In this document: piece by piece, positions 23,490 to 34,362 of the stretch | Numbering within the stretch: the stretch's first letter is position 1 | Layout of the letters: the number at the start of each line of letters is the position of its first letter | From: Ephemerocybe angulata | Taxonomy: Eukaryota; Basidiomycota; Agaricomycetes; Agaricales; Psathyrellaceae | DNA length: 64,000 nt | Assembly: GCA_013368325.1 (NCBI GenBank) | Contig: JAACJK010000111.1 | Coordinates: 186,001 to 250,000 of the forward strand | Direction: 5' to 3' | Notes under the pieces: generated by a model | The model's database searches: none | The model's input: the letters and a program-made list of their open reading frames with translations, nothing else | What the model was told of the DNA's origin: nothing | Made by a program: the position numbers and the translations under genes

Positions 23490-23760
23490 GAGTCTCCGTT
23501 GTGCAAGGCTGGGCTGTGGACATTTCCGTTGTGCAAGGCTGGGTGCATGGGCTAGTCTCCGTTGTGCACGGCTGGGTGCATGGACTTGCTTTTATTGTGC
23601 AACAGGTTGGGTGCATCAACGTTCAACGACTTGACGTTTCTGTTGTGCAAGGGCTGGTGGGTGCATGGACTTTATAACATTTCCGTTGTGCAAGGTCGGG
23701 TGCATGCACGCTTGACGTTTCCGTTGTGCATGGCTGGTGCATGGACTTGTTGACCGTGGA
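23490..23760 (+). repeat. Imperfect minisatellite, core CGTTGTGCAAGGCTGGGTGC
   Basis: About eight copies of a core reading roughly TCCGTTGTGCAAGGCTGGGTGCATGG (spaces of about 25-60 bp between starts) run through this stretch, interleaved with TTGACGTTT or TGGACTTG. The core matches the reverse complement of the 60-bp unit at 2.4 kb in its CGTTGTGCA and GGTGCAT blocks. Confidence 0.8.
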
Positions 23761-24008
23761 AGGCACTTGTGCCCTTGGGCCTTGACGGTACAAGTCTTGT
23801 TGTGCATGAATGCACCGATTGCGTTATTGACCAGGGAAAGCGAGGGTTGTGCATTGTGTATTCCACTAAGCACAGTGATTGGGGCATGCAGCCCGACAAC
23901 GGTTTCAGGTACCAATCCGCCTCGTCTCCAGTGCTCTCGACTGACTCAACGGTCTAGTTCCGACTCTCGAGCTGTCTAGCCGCCAGATATCCTGGCAAAA
24001 TGGAAAAG

Positions 24009-24030
24009 AAAAAAAAAAAAAAAAAAAAAA
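24009..24030 (+). repeat. 22-base poly(A) run
   Basis: An uninterrupted run of 22 A directly abuts the tRNA-like sequence at 24031. Read on the minus strand it is a T run immediately after that sequence, as at an RNA polymerase III terminator. Confidence 0.9.
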
Positions 24031-24106
24031 GGCCCATAACGAGGTTCGAACGCTCAGCCTCTATGAAGAGATGAAGCGCGAATGCCGCTGCACCAAACGC
24101 TTGTAC
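24031..24106 (-). ncRNA. tRNA-like pseudogene or SINE head (CAT-like anticodon loop)
   Basis: On the minus strand it reads GTTTGGTGCAGCGG (A box), TTCATAG as a possible anticodon loop with CAT, and GTTCGAACC (good B box), ending TATGGGCC. The 3' end looks like the end of an elongator Met tRNA, but no GCCCATA is found at the 5' side and the T stem has mismatches. It therefore looks non-functional. The A box is the same as in the MITE at 22.5 kb. Confidence 0.5.
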
Positions 24107-24109
24107 AGT

Positions 24110-24930
24110 AGATAGATATTCCTTATCCATGTGTAACGATTTGTGATAGACGCTGGAGGGCGGGGCGCCTAATCAGTCGCATCTTCCTGGAGGCGCCCCT
24201 CGCAGTGCATTTCCCTTCAGACAGTATAAACATGTGTAGTGTAATGTCATATAATACTTCAATTAATCTCTAAGCTCTAGCTGTATGCCAGAAACTGATA
24301 CGGGTGATTTCGAGGGTCCACATATAATATTCTGCAGCAGTATTGTGGCATGGGCTGATGCACAATGTGGTGTAATTGGATCTGCTATCTAGAACGCAGT
24401 TCCCCGTCCTGTTTTGGCTACGTATCACGATCCGATCTCCTTTGGCATGTTTCTAGACTGGGCCACATGTCAGGGAACCGTTTCTCCATTAAGCACGGCC
24501 CGCGAGAAGACCCACAGTGGGCGGGACGGCGGGACAATCCCGCCAGCTGGTGGGTGTATACGATACACAACTTAAGAAGCACAATATTCGAGTGCAGATT
24601 CTCAATACACAAGCTCAATGCACAAGATTCCTGCGCGAAGCCTGCATGCACAACGTCCTTGCACAACGGGAAAGTTCTCCCTGCCAAATGCTTTGAAGCC
24701 AAAAGTGCACCATGCAACTTACATCAATCAACGCTGGTTGTGCAAGACTCTGACTGCATCGGCTGTTCCTTGCCCTCTCCAAGTCTTTTCGGAGTCTCGG
24801 AATCTCAGGGAACATAGATAAGATAGTTATTACGAGTCCGTTTACGGAGTCGTTCTGTACCTTCGAAAATTCAGTCCTCTGTGATCCCAACTATTGATCG
24901 GTGATGGTATGACATCATCATCGCACGGTC
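24110..24930. other. Intergenic with scattered TGCACAA motifs, no gene seen
   Basis: TGCACAA, TTGTGCA and TGCATG words cluster between 24560 and 24745, like decayed units of the nearby minisatellite in the opposite orientation. No coding exon is supported. Confidence 0.4.
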
Positions 24931-25118
24931 CTCCACCACCCTCGATTCAGTCCGCTGTCGTCCCATCAATATGGACGCACGGACCTTTCCCCAATCCACC
25001 CTCGATTCAGTCCGCTGTCGTCCCATCAATATGGACGCACGGACCTTTCTTCCCAAACCCACCGTCAATTCAGTCCGCTGTCGTCCCATCAACATGGACG
25101 CACGGACCTTTCCCCAAG
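24931..25118 (+). repeat. Tandem repeat, about three 60-65 bp units
   Basis: Three successive units share ATTCAGTCCGCTGTCGTCCC followed by ATCAATATGGACGCACGGAC. The third unit has ATCAACATGG and the spacer between units varies by a few bases. Confidence 0.9.
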
Positions 25119-25132
25119 GGCGTCCTTGGGTT

Positions 25133-25183
25133 CAGCTGCTGGTGTCCCCTCAGCTGCTGGTGTCCCTCAGCTGCTGGTGTTCC
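25133..25183 (+). repeat. Three-copy CAGCTGCTGGTGTCCC repeat
   Basis: CAGCTGCTGGTGT occurs three times, about 17 bases apart, immediately after the previous tandem repeat. Confidence 0.85.
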
Positions 25184-25212
25184 CGTGTCCTCTCAGCGGC
25201 TAATGTGATATA

Positions 25213-25936
25213 CTCGTGGGTGACAAAAGTGATGGCCGCCTATTTTCGGGGTACTCATCGGTCAATTGCTCAACAACACGGAGGGCAATTGTCTTCAAAC
25301 TTTGCATAGCCATAGATACATAGTCGCCGAGTAGTTCTGCATAATTTCATCGTATTCTGGCAAAGCATCCGGAACCGGGAACTGATTTAATGAAAAGTGG
25401 ACTTTTGCCTGTCAGCAGGATCTTGACACTGGATGAATGGTCATGTACCAAATTTATATATGTTTGACTAGTCTACCAGTTCGGTTGGTTGCAATTTACC
25501 TTGTGCCTCTACGTTCCTTGGATCCTGAGATATGGGGCTCCAAAAGTTGGTGAATTTGCCAGAAATGATGGGTTATGCGGGGTTTCCCACCCAAATTTGC
25601 GAAATTTCGGAACCCATATCTCAAGATCCAGGCCACGTAGAGCCACAAAATAAATTGCAACCAAAAGAACTAGTATACTAGTCAAACATATATAAATTTG
25701 GTGCGTAACCATTCATCCAGTGCCAAGATCCTGCTGACAGGCAAAAGTCCACTTTTCATTAAATCAGTTCCCGGTTCCGGATGCTTTGCCAGAATACGAT
25801 GAAATTATGCAGAACTACTCGGCGACTATGTATCTATGGCTATGCAAAGTTTGAAGACAATTGCCCTCCGTGTTGTTGAGCAATTGACCGATGAGTACCC
25901 CGAAAATAGGCGGCCATCACTTTTGTCACCCACGAG
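25213..25936. mobile_element. Foldback (long-palindrome) element at a TA target, 724 bp
   Basis: The left end CTCGTGGGTGACAAAAGTGA is matched in reverse complement at the right end, and the two halves continue to mirror each other almost to the centre near 25575. The outer 250-300 bp per arm are nearly identical and the inner parts more diverged. TA flanks each side (25211-25212 and 25937-25938). No protein is encoded. A TA target with long inverted arms is consistent with a non-autonomous Tc1/mariner-type foldback element (inference). Confidence 0.8.
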
Positions 25937-25938
25937 TA

Positions 25939-27259
25939 CGTGAGACTCGAAGCAGAGATCCTCACCTCGCCAACTTGAACTGAAATCTTGGCCATCATAT
26001 CATCAGGGAGGGGTCGAAACGAGTTGCATATCAAGCGTTATGTCGACCCAGGACTCCAGTTCAAGCTGGCTCAGTGACTAGACAGGCCATATTCTGCATG
26101 TGTCCACAGGCGTAAAGAGAGCTAGCAGAGTAAGGGAGAAGACCAATCCTCGAGAAGAATCGTGGCCTTATGCAGCGAATGGGCCAGCCCGGCGATTAAG
26201 CGGACGCGAATGGTTCATATAGAGTTTAAGAGTTGGGCCGAGCAAAGGGAGCCGTCTAGATAGTACTTAAAGAGGCGTAGGGTGTGGCGAATCAGAGTCA
26301 TTGGTAAGTCGTAGAGGGAATCGACGGCCCTTTCATGTCGCGACGACGACGGCGAAGCAGTGGCGCAGGGTCAGAAAGAGCCATAAAGTTGGATAGGCTT
26401 GACTTGGGCGATCGGCGTGGGTTGCAGAATCGCGGATGCGGCCAGTTGTAAAGAGTTCTTGTCCAATGCGAGCAAGGCAAGGAAGGATCTGAGATCTGAG
26501 TTGTTGCCGTTTCAAGATGTTGGTGCGGGAAGGAAACAGGCGAGCGCCGACTCGGACTGGAAGGAATTTCTAAGGCCTTTGACAAAGAAAGCCAAACATA
26601 AATCTCGGCAACCCGGCATCGTTAAGCGCCCATCGGTGGAACTTATCCTCGCCTCCGCCAACCACTGCCTCTTGTTATGGGACAAATATTTTCGTGCAGA
26701 TACACACGTATGCGTCCCCTCACTACCTTCCGTCATCAAGCCCTGCCCGTGGACCTCCGTACTTCCCAGACAACTCCCAGTCTGCTATTAACTCGACTGG
26801 ATTCGTAGTTATGGCTGGCATAAAAGCTCTCCCAGCTAGGGTAACGCAGAGTGGCAACTATAAAAGATATCGTTTGCTATAGAATGCTCTATGATACACT
26901 GAAGGGATGTCAGTAGACAGAGGCCCAGGACAGATTAGCGCTTTCCTGGGATGATGGACTCGGTTTTGGGACGAAGGTGCAGGGGTACCCGAGTTCTATG
27001 TCAATTGGGTCCCGTTCCGACGCTAGACCACAAATTAGCTGGGGATCCTACCATAGCGTCTAGTCCACAAGACAGAAAATGCGAAGAAGACGAGTAAATC
27101 TGGCATGATGGGGAGATTAAAGTGTCCAGATGTTCACAACGGGCGAACGCTGTTAGACAACACTTACCGTGAACGCCATCGTAAAGACTGAGATATAGAC
27201 CTCTGGTAGCGAGTAGAGCGTGTAGGCCTGCAGAGGAACAGGGCGACTAAGGTGCCGGA
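25939..27259. other. No certain gene; one weak open frame at 26399-26791 (+)
   Basis: The only sizeable frame is a 130-codon plus-strand run containing KEFLSNASKARKDLRSELL and KKAKHKSRQPG. It has no partner exon or family that I recognise and it may be chance or a relic. The rest is non-coding by inspection. Confidence 0.3.
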
Positions 27260-27770
27260 AAGACTTTATCCACATGCAGATTCCTTCGATGGTATCCTCC
27301 GTCATAAGTTCAAGGGTTTCTTCCTTAAGCTTCTTCCTATTTTGGCAAGAATCCAGGATCGTAGATAGCATATGGATGCATATCGCAGCGCAGTTGCCGT
27401 TGGCGGTGTATGGGAACTCTGTATGCTCCCCTAGAGCGATGTTCGGCACGAGATCCGGTTGAAGGTGCTTCAAGACGGTTCTGACGATACTAGTGGTGCA
27501 TTTATCCACAGTAAGTGCCATGTACATCTTCAAAATCTCATCTGGAGATTCAACTCTTTCTTGCAAGCCTGCCTGAAAGTCACACGTCTCAGCGACGACC
27601 CAGGTCAGTTCTGGATGGGCGTACTTCTGTTGGAATGCTTGACACTTTATTCGCTTACATTCGACCATGATGCCCTTAATATTGCCTCGATATTGAAGAA
27701 GGAGGGTTTATGGTGAAGGCGGTTTGAGTCGGGGACGGCAGGGGTGCCAGTGCTGGTTGAGAACTTGAGT
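27260..27770 (-). pseudogene. Truncated, frameshifted copy of the MYND2 gene
   Basis: On the minus strand, from about 27770 through the promoter, first exon, intron and start of exon 2, the sequence follows the MYND2 gene (50.9-51.4 kb) very closely. Shared segments include ESPDEILKMYM, TVLKHLQPDLVPNIALGEHT and LELMTEDTIEGICMWIK. One base is missing in the first exon (CGAATGTAAGCG against AAACGTAAAGCG in the intact gene), which shifts the frame after the ATG at 27668. Homology stops right after CMWIK, at about 27262. It therefore lacks two thirds of the protein and the zinc finger. Confidence 0.85.
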
Positions 27771-28109
27771 CCAGCGGCGCAAGGAAATTAAAGGTCGCCT
27801 CCTGGGAACTTTAACTAATTCAATTGAACGGGTCCGTCACAGCTTGTCCATCACATTAGAGTGTATGGTAGCCGGTTGGTAGCCGGCCTCCAGAGCAGTC
27901 CGACTGGTTCAAGACTGGTTAGTCCTCAGACTGCACTACTTCCGACTCCCGAGGTTTACGAGATTGGCAAGAAATCGATCAAGACTGTTGTCCGGGCCAC
28001 GAGCGCGCTCAGCAACAGTCTGCCGTCGCTCTTGTTCGAGGCGGAGCTTTGGAGATTGAACCTCCCCGAAACTCTGACATTATGGGGGTTCGACGATTTA
28101 TCATTTGTG
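27771..28109. other. Intergenic
   Basis: About 340 bp between the MYND2 relic and the 3' end of the broken DUF6533 gene. A plus-strand open frame crosses it but is antisense to that gene. Confidence 0.4.
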
Positions 28110-28354
28110 TCATCTACTACTAAGCTCAACCGTGACTTGTGGAGGGTCAGGGCTACCGACGAAACCATAGGCTCTAGTATTATAGCTGCCAGTCGACTCG
28201 CCTTCAGAGGCCTGGAGCTCGATCACATCTACCGTGCGTCTGGGGTACTCTTCAATCGAGGTAAACCATTGCTCCCCCACGTTTCTGATCCTCGATTGCT
28301 CGATGGATGCGTCCAAATTGCGCACTGTATTGCGATGGGCCATATTGCGCCGCT

Positions 28355-30096
28355 CACCACGAGCCATGTGCCCGGCATTTCGTGCCGGGGATCGCCTGGA
28401 AGCGCCCAGGATTGAGTGCTGGTTTCCCGGGAGGTTTGAGCTGGGGTATGACCGGGTTTTGCCTGGGGCTCGACTGGATTACCCCGGGAATTCGTACTGG
28501 GGAGTACCGGGTGTCCCATATATGAGACCCAGTACATCTCCGGTAGGCCTCCGGCAATCCCCAGTACGAATTCCTGGGTTTTTGCACGTTTCTCCCGGGG
28601 AGTATATTTGGGCGACCGGGAGCTCCCAGGCAAATGGACTGGGTTTCTGACGGGCTCCCAGGACATTACCAGGCATATTTTGACGGGTACCCAACGTTCC
28701 TTTCCCGGGAGCTCCAACGTATACTGGTCCAAATAGCAGGGATTGCACGATGTCACAGTGATGCGTAGAATAATTGCATTATATTCTGATATCGTAGTAC
28801 ATGTACAGATGTAGACAAATTCAAGGGGAATACAAGTATGGTTTGAGCATGGCGTACTAGAAGCGAAACAGAGAAAGGTAGAAACACGCGAAGAGGCTAG
28901 AACTTTTCTTTCAATGGGGCCGTTGGAGCGAAGAAAGATCTGCAAAAAATACGCATAGATGAACCCATTAGCATCATGATTCATGAAAATGGACAAGGGC
29001 GTACCGCGAGAATCAATATCCAGCCCAACGGCATCCCAAATCCCGGCCCCGTCGCCCAATATCTTCGAGATTGCCTACACATGTAATAGTAACCATCCTG
29101 ATTAGTGTGGCTAGAAGTAGAAAGGTGGTATATGGACTCGCCTATGCGTAAATGTGTGTGAAAGGGTCCTGGTGCCACGGCGGGCTATGGGATGACAAGC
29201 CTGATGAGGACCGAGGTCAGCGAGAGACACACCACACTGGGGGAGGTACAAACCTACTATATGCAAGAACCAGAAATACTACGTTGGGCGGGGTCCAGAA
29301 TGAAGCCTTCACGCGATGGGTCGTGCCTACAGGAAAGAGGTAGATGAGGGTAGAAGGCGAAGACCTGAACGGCGGGCGATCACTTCGAGAGGTTGATCTT
29401 ATGAGGCAATTTTGAGCTCCGACTGAAAGCCCTGCTGAGCGCTGACAACCGATCGCTCCAGCCACGCCTGACCAGGGCCAAATTCCGCCTACAGCAATGC
29501 AGCTTCTGCTATTCACCAGTGCAAGATAACTCGGAGGCATCCGTTCGAACTTCCGCCTCGACATCAGTTACTACAAGACAATGATGCCCAGATTGGAGGT
29601 TGTGGTCATAGCTGCCGTTCAGTGGAGGAGGGGTGAGTGGGCTATCATTGACCGCTGTGGAGACCTTGCGGCGTGTGCGTGCTATTACCCCCACTTTCGA
29701 AGACTATTTAGAAGTAATACACTATTTAATGTATTTGCCTCCGCCCCTTCTATCATATAATTCATGCGTAGCCGCTCCAGCCTTGCAAGCACCCGCCGGT
29801 CGCCCGTTTTGCCTACTAAGCCACCCCCGGGAGCAACCCAGACCATCCGCGTCCACGAAAATCCCGGCAGCCCGCTCAAAATGGCCCCCAGGCACTCCCC
29901 AGGTGTGTCCATCATCCCCCCGGCAGCATCCATTCGCCAGCCCACCCCAGACCAGACCCAGTAAATTACCCCCAGGCGTCCCCAGTACACCCGTCATTCG
30001 CCCGTCTGCATCCAGTAACCCCCGGAATCACCCAGGAATACCCCGGTAACGCCCAGGAGTGCCCGGTACAAAGTGACGGGCACATGGCTTATAGTG
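28355..30096 (-). mobile_element. CACTA-like non-autonomous element, copy A (1,742 bp)
   Basis: One end is CACTATAAGCCATGTGCCCG (inner, at 30096 reading leftward) and the other CACCACGAGCCATGTGCCCG (outer, at 28355). GCT is duplicated on each side (28352-28354 and 30097-30099). CACTA-class ends, a 3-bp target duplication and dense CCCGGG/CCCCAG subterminal words fit the CACTA superfamily. It has no recognisable transposase. A possible captured fragment, with runs such as FWTPPNVVFLVLAYSR in the reverse orientation, resembles a membrane-protein exon but has no complete frame. Confidence 0.85.
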
Positions 30097-30235
30097 GCTT
30101 GAGGATCGCAAACATAAGCCGGCTGCATAGAATGGACTTCATGGCGTGCTGGAGACTACAGAGTGGCGAGGTGGTAGGTTAATGCGTGGGCTAGTAATCA
30201 GGGGTAGTGGAACGTACGGCGCGAGAATTGTTGCA

Positions 30236-31978
30236 CACTATAAGCCATGTGCCCGTCACTTTGTACCGGGCACTCCTGGGCGTTACCGGGGTATTCCTGG
30301 GTGATTCCGGGGGTTACTGGATGCAGACGGGCGAATGACGGGTGTACTGGGGACGCCTGGGGGGTAATTTACTGGGTCTGGTCTGGGGTGGGCTGGCGAA
30401 TGGATGCTGCCGGGGGGATGATGGACACACCTGGGGAGTGCCTGGGGGCCATTTTGAGCGGGCTGCCGGGATTTTCGTGGACGCGGATGGTCTGGGTTGC
30501 TCCCGGGGGTGGCTTAGTAGGCAAAACGGGCGACCGGCGGGTGCTTGCAAGGCTGGAGCGGCTACGCATGAATTATATGATAGAAGGGGCGGAGGCAAAT
30601 ACATTAAATAGTGTATTACTTCTAAATAGTCTTCGAAAGTGGGGGTAATAGCACGCACACGCCGCAAGGTCTCCACAGCGGTCAATGATAGCCCACTCAC
30701 CCCTCCTCCACTGAACGGCAGCTATGACCACAACCTCCAATCTGGGCATCATTGTCTTGTAGTAACTGATGTCGAGGCGGAAGTTCGAACGGATGCCTCC
30801 GAGTTATCTTGCACTGGTGAATAGCAGAAGCTGCATTGCTGTAGGCGGAATTTGGCCCTGGTCAGGCGTGGCTGGAGCGATCGGTTGTCAGCGCTCAGCA
30901 GGGCTTTCAGTCGGAGCTCAAAATTGCCTCATAAGATCAACCTCTCGAAGTGATCGCCCGCCGTTCAGGTCTTCGCCTTCTACCCTCATCTACCTCTTTC
31001 CTGTAGGCACGACCCATCGCGTGAAGGCTTCATTCTGGACCCCGCCCAACGTAGTATTTCTGGTTCTTGCATATAGTAGGTTTGTACCTCCCCCAGTGTG
31101 GTGTGTCTCTCGCTGACCTCGGTCCTCATCAGGCTTGTCATCCCATAGCCCGCCGTGGCACCAGGACCCTTTCACACACATTTACGCATAGGCGAGTCCA
31201 TATACCACCTTTCTACTTCTAGCCACACTAATCAGGATGGTTACTATTACATGTGTAGGCAATCTCGAAGATATTGGGCGACGGGGCCGGGATTTGGGAT
31301 GCCGTTGGGCTGGATATTGATTCTCGCGGTACGCCCTTGTCCATTTTCATGAATCATGATGCTAATGGGTTCATCTATGCGTATTTTTTGCAGATCTTTC
31401 TTCGCTCCAACGGCCCCATTGAAAGAAAAGTTCTAGCCTCTTCGCGTGTTTCTACCTTTCTCTGTTTCGCTTCTAGTACGCCATGCTCAAACCATACTTG
31501 TATTCCCCTTGAATTTGTCTACATCTGTACATGTACTACGATATCAGAATATAATGCAATTATTCTACGCATCACTGTGACATCGTGCAATCCCTGCTAT
31601 TTGGACCAGTATACGTTGGAGCTCCCGGGAAAGGAACGTTGGGTACCCGTCAAAATATGCCTGGTAATGTCCTGGGAGCCCGTCAGAAACCCAGTCCATT
31701 TGCCTGGGAGCTCCCGGTCGCCCAAATATACTCCCCGGGAGAAACGTGCAAAAACCCAGGAATTCGTACTGGGGATTGCCGGAGGCCTACCGGAGATGTA
31801 CTGGGTCTCATATATGGGACACCCGGTACTCCCCAGTACGAATTCCCGGGGTAATCCAGTCGAGCCCCAGGCAAAACCCGGTCATACCCCAGCTCAAACC
31901 TCCCGGGAAACCAGCACTCAATCCTGGGCGCTTCCAGGCGATCCCCGGCACGAAATGCCGGGCACATGGCTCGTGGTG
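30236..31978 (+). mobile_element. CACTA-like non-autonomous element, copy B (1,743 bp)
   Basis: This is the reverse complement of copy A over its whole length, apart from a one-base difference in a G run near 30362. It starts CACTATAAGCC at 30236 and ends with the complement of CACCACGAGCC at 31978. Its own 3-bp duplication is GCA (30233-30235 and 31979-31981), different from copy A's GCT. Confidence 0.85.
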
Positions 31979-33416
31979 GCAAATCCCACCTGTATACATA
32001 CGGTCGTCAGGAACTTGGCTGGCGCTCCACACTGTCATTGATGGTACACACCATTGCTGGCAGACTGAGCAGGACCACATTGGCAATACCTAGGACTTGG
32101 GATAGACCAAATCAGTGACCATCGTGGACGAAACGAAACCCCAAGATATCTACTCAATATCACGACACAATACAAGATGCCTAAGTTCCCAATCCTTTGT
32201 TAGCCCCCATTCCACCAATTGTAGGTGTCGGACTCACCGGTCCCATAGAGCGAGAGCACCCACGAATCTTTTGACTGCCGTACTACGAGAAGGGTAGCGT
32301 CAGAAGTGGGTCTGGCTGCTGCTTTGAGCACCTCATGAGCGTACCGTGTTGAAGACCACGAGCCAGCATGAGCACCACCGTCACTGTCCATCCGAGGTCT
32401 CTCAGTCTACATATTATTGAGGGCTCCGAAGGAGAAGTCGCACCTGCCTCAGCGGCTATCCCCGTAGCATATATTCCTTGTAAATATGGAGCCTTTCTAG
32501 ACATAAGTCGACATCCTGGTGTGGGCGCGAGCGGTTGGTCGTAAGCCCCCAGAACTGTCGGAGCGTCAATTTACATTAGCCTAGTTAGTAGAAAGTGCAA
32601 GGAATAGGCCTCACAAAATATGGTGATGCCCTGCAGTGCGGTCAGCACAATCACTGCAAGGCTGGCTACCTGGTGCGAGAATGTCATTAAATGGAACCCG
32701 CTGAGAGAGAAGACAATTTACCAGAAGGAGACCTCCGAGCAGGAAGACGACGAAACGGGTGCGACCCCAGAGGGCACATGTGTGCAAGTATATGATTACT
32801 GATAGCACCGGCGTCAAATCCGATGTTGACTTCGAAATTCGCGTGTTGGTCGCACATACCATGACAGGCAATGCCTCCTACCGACGCCATCCCTTTAGGT
32901 ATCATAGATGGGTATTAGTCAAGCGCTTCACAATATAAACAGCATTGCTTACATATCGCAGTCTTATATACAGCTTCGCATGTCTGGAGAATAAGAATCG
33001 GATGAAAACCAAGGCTTGTTTTCCTCTGAGAAGGCCATACCTTTGCACTCTCAGTCGAGCGACCGTCTATCCCCCGGGTGTGAGAGCTCTGGACTAGCAA
33101 TATGCCAAGAGTAGAACGTACAGTAGACTAACATGGCTTCGTCGATTATAGGCAAGTAACGGCCGAAATAGAACAGTGGGATGCCGGTAGACCATGGTGA
33201 TGTCCAAATAGTTGTGACCTGCGGGAAAGAGTTCGACTGGAGTGAGTGAGCGGGAGTGGATTCGCAACGCACCTCTGTCTCAAAAGTGAGAGCATAGTCG
33301 TATACCTGCAGTAAAGATAAATTTTAATTATCAGGCGCGATGCGAGTGTGTTAGCCACGTACCAGAAGCGTCAAACACGATGCAGTGAAATACTTTTGGA
33401 TTATAGAGGTGACCAT

Positions 33417-34362
33417 CTATCCCGGAAAACGTGCGAGGGTGAACTCCAGCCGCGGCCAGTGAAGGAGCTATAAGTCGCCCTGAGTCTGTTTGCCAGACAT
33501 GCAGTCGAGGATCCTGTGAGGGCCAGTGAACGTTCAGAACAAGGGATACTCGACGGAGTAAAGGTCTTTTCCCTCGGCACTATTGCTATTGAGCTCTCCC
33601 TGGGAACGTACCAACACGGGATGCAGTCACCATATCATTTTTAGAGTCTATGGCAACTCAATGGGAACCGGCGTCTGAGCCTCCTACCTAGTCTTCGTTT
33701 CGAGGGTGAAAAGCGGGGTACGATGAGGGGGGGTATAGATAGGTTTATGGTTGATATTCGCTCAAGCATCAGCGGCAGCCCCTTGTAAGCGCCTACTACG
33801 AAACACCGTGTGCGTCAGCGGCGTCACTGACCTTAGCGGCCATCAAGCCGGCAGTAGTATATTAGGCACATAGCAACTCGCTCGGGCACGAGCTCCCCTC
33901 AATCCCCGCCTCTGTGTCACTGAAGCGCCTTTTATACGGCCTCAATTGCAATCTTCAGTCTGAGTAAGAGAGCCCCAAGCAAGCCCCAAGCAACGATTTG
34001 CTCATGCTGGCGTGCGCGCTGAACTTTCAAGAGGATATTCGGCCGACGGCAAAGGAAGGAGGGACAGTCACAATGATCCAGCAAATGTGGCACATCCCTC
34101 GTCCGACCCGTCGTTCGGTCTGCCATTCGGGAGACTCCAGCCGCGAGAGCTAGACTCTATTCTCTACAGTCGGCAATGGAAGGAACTTGAAGATTTGACC
34201 TGCGCTACGGGCGCTAATTCGGGATTTTGCATAGGGTTAGGGCCAATCAAGCGGAGTCTGAATATGCCTGGTCCAAAACATTTTCTGTTAATCTCGACGC
34301 CCCTCTGACTCGCGCCAACAGGACACTCAAAGGGCGACTTGACCATCCACGGAACCATCGCA
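33417..34362. other. Intergenic; left flank of the segmental duplication
   Basis: No gene is supported. From about 33890 the sequence matches the region beginning near 45430, for example GAGCTCCCCTCAATCCCCG and the AAGGAAGGAGGGACAGTCAC stretch at about 34054 versus 46388. Confidence 0.6.

Larger units (their letters stand above)
28110..33416 (-). pseudogene. DUF6533-type membrane protein gene broken by two CACTA elements
   Basis: ATG 33416 (minus) opens MVTSIIQKYFTASCLTLL, spliced to VYDYALTFETE, then VTTIWTSPWSTGIPLFYFGR and YLPIIDEAML. This is the DUF6533 signature at the start of a multi-pass membrane protein. Later exons include IIYLHTCALWGRTRFVVFLL near 32.8 kb, DSWVLSLYG near 32.25 kb and a short exon GIANVVLLSLPAM near 32.08 kb. 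The next exon continues only after a 1.74-kb element, in the 136-bp piece at 30097-30235 (SLQHAMKSILCSRLMFAIL). It goes on again only after a second element, at 28354 downward, ending FTSIEEYPRRTVDVIELQA and a stop near 28110. Both insertions match exon content of the intact paralogue at 41-43 kb, so the gene was probably active before them. Confidence 0.75.

Noticed and set aside
24031..24106. Functional tRNA-Met gene
   Set aside because: No 5' acceptor strand matches the 3' end and the T stem has mismatches; it is at best a pseudogene.
27861..28415. 184-codon plus-strand open frame
   Set aside because: Antisense to the 3' end of the DUF6533 gene and crosses into the CACTA end; no paralogue or domain.
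28229..29059. 276-codon open frame (minus) and its mirror at 31274-32041
   Set aside because: Runs through the element end into flanking DNA, has no family resemblance, and the two versions diverge exactly at the element boundary.
28355..31978. A single inverted duplication or hairpin assembly product
   Set aside because: Each arm has complete CACTA-type ends and its own 3-bp duplication, and the spacer is host exon, which fits two insertions better. A long-read check is still worthwhile.
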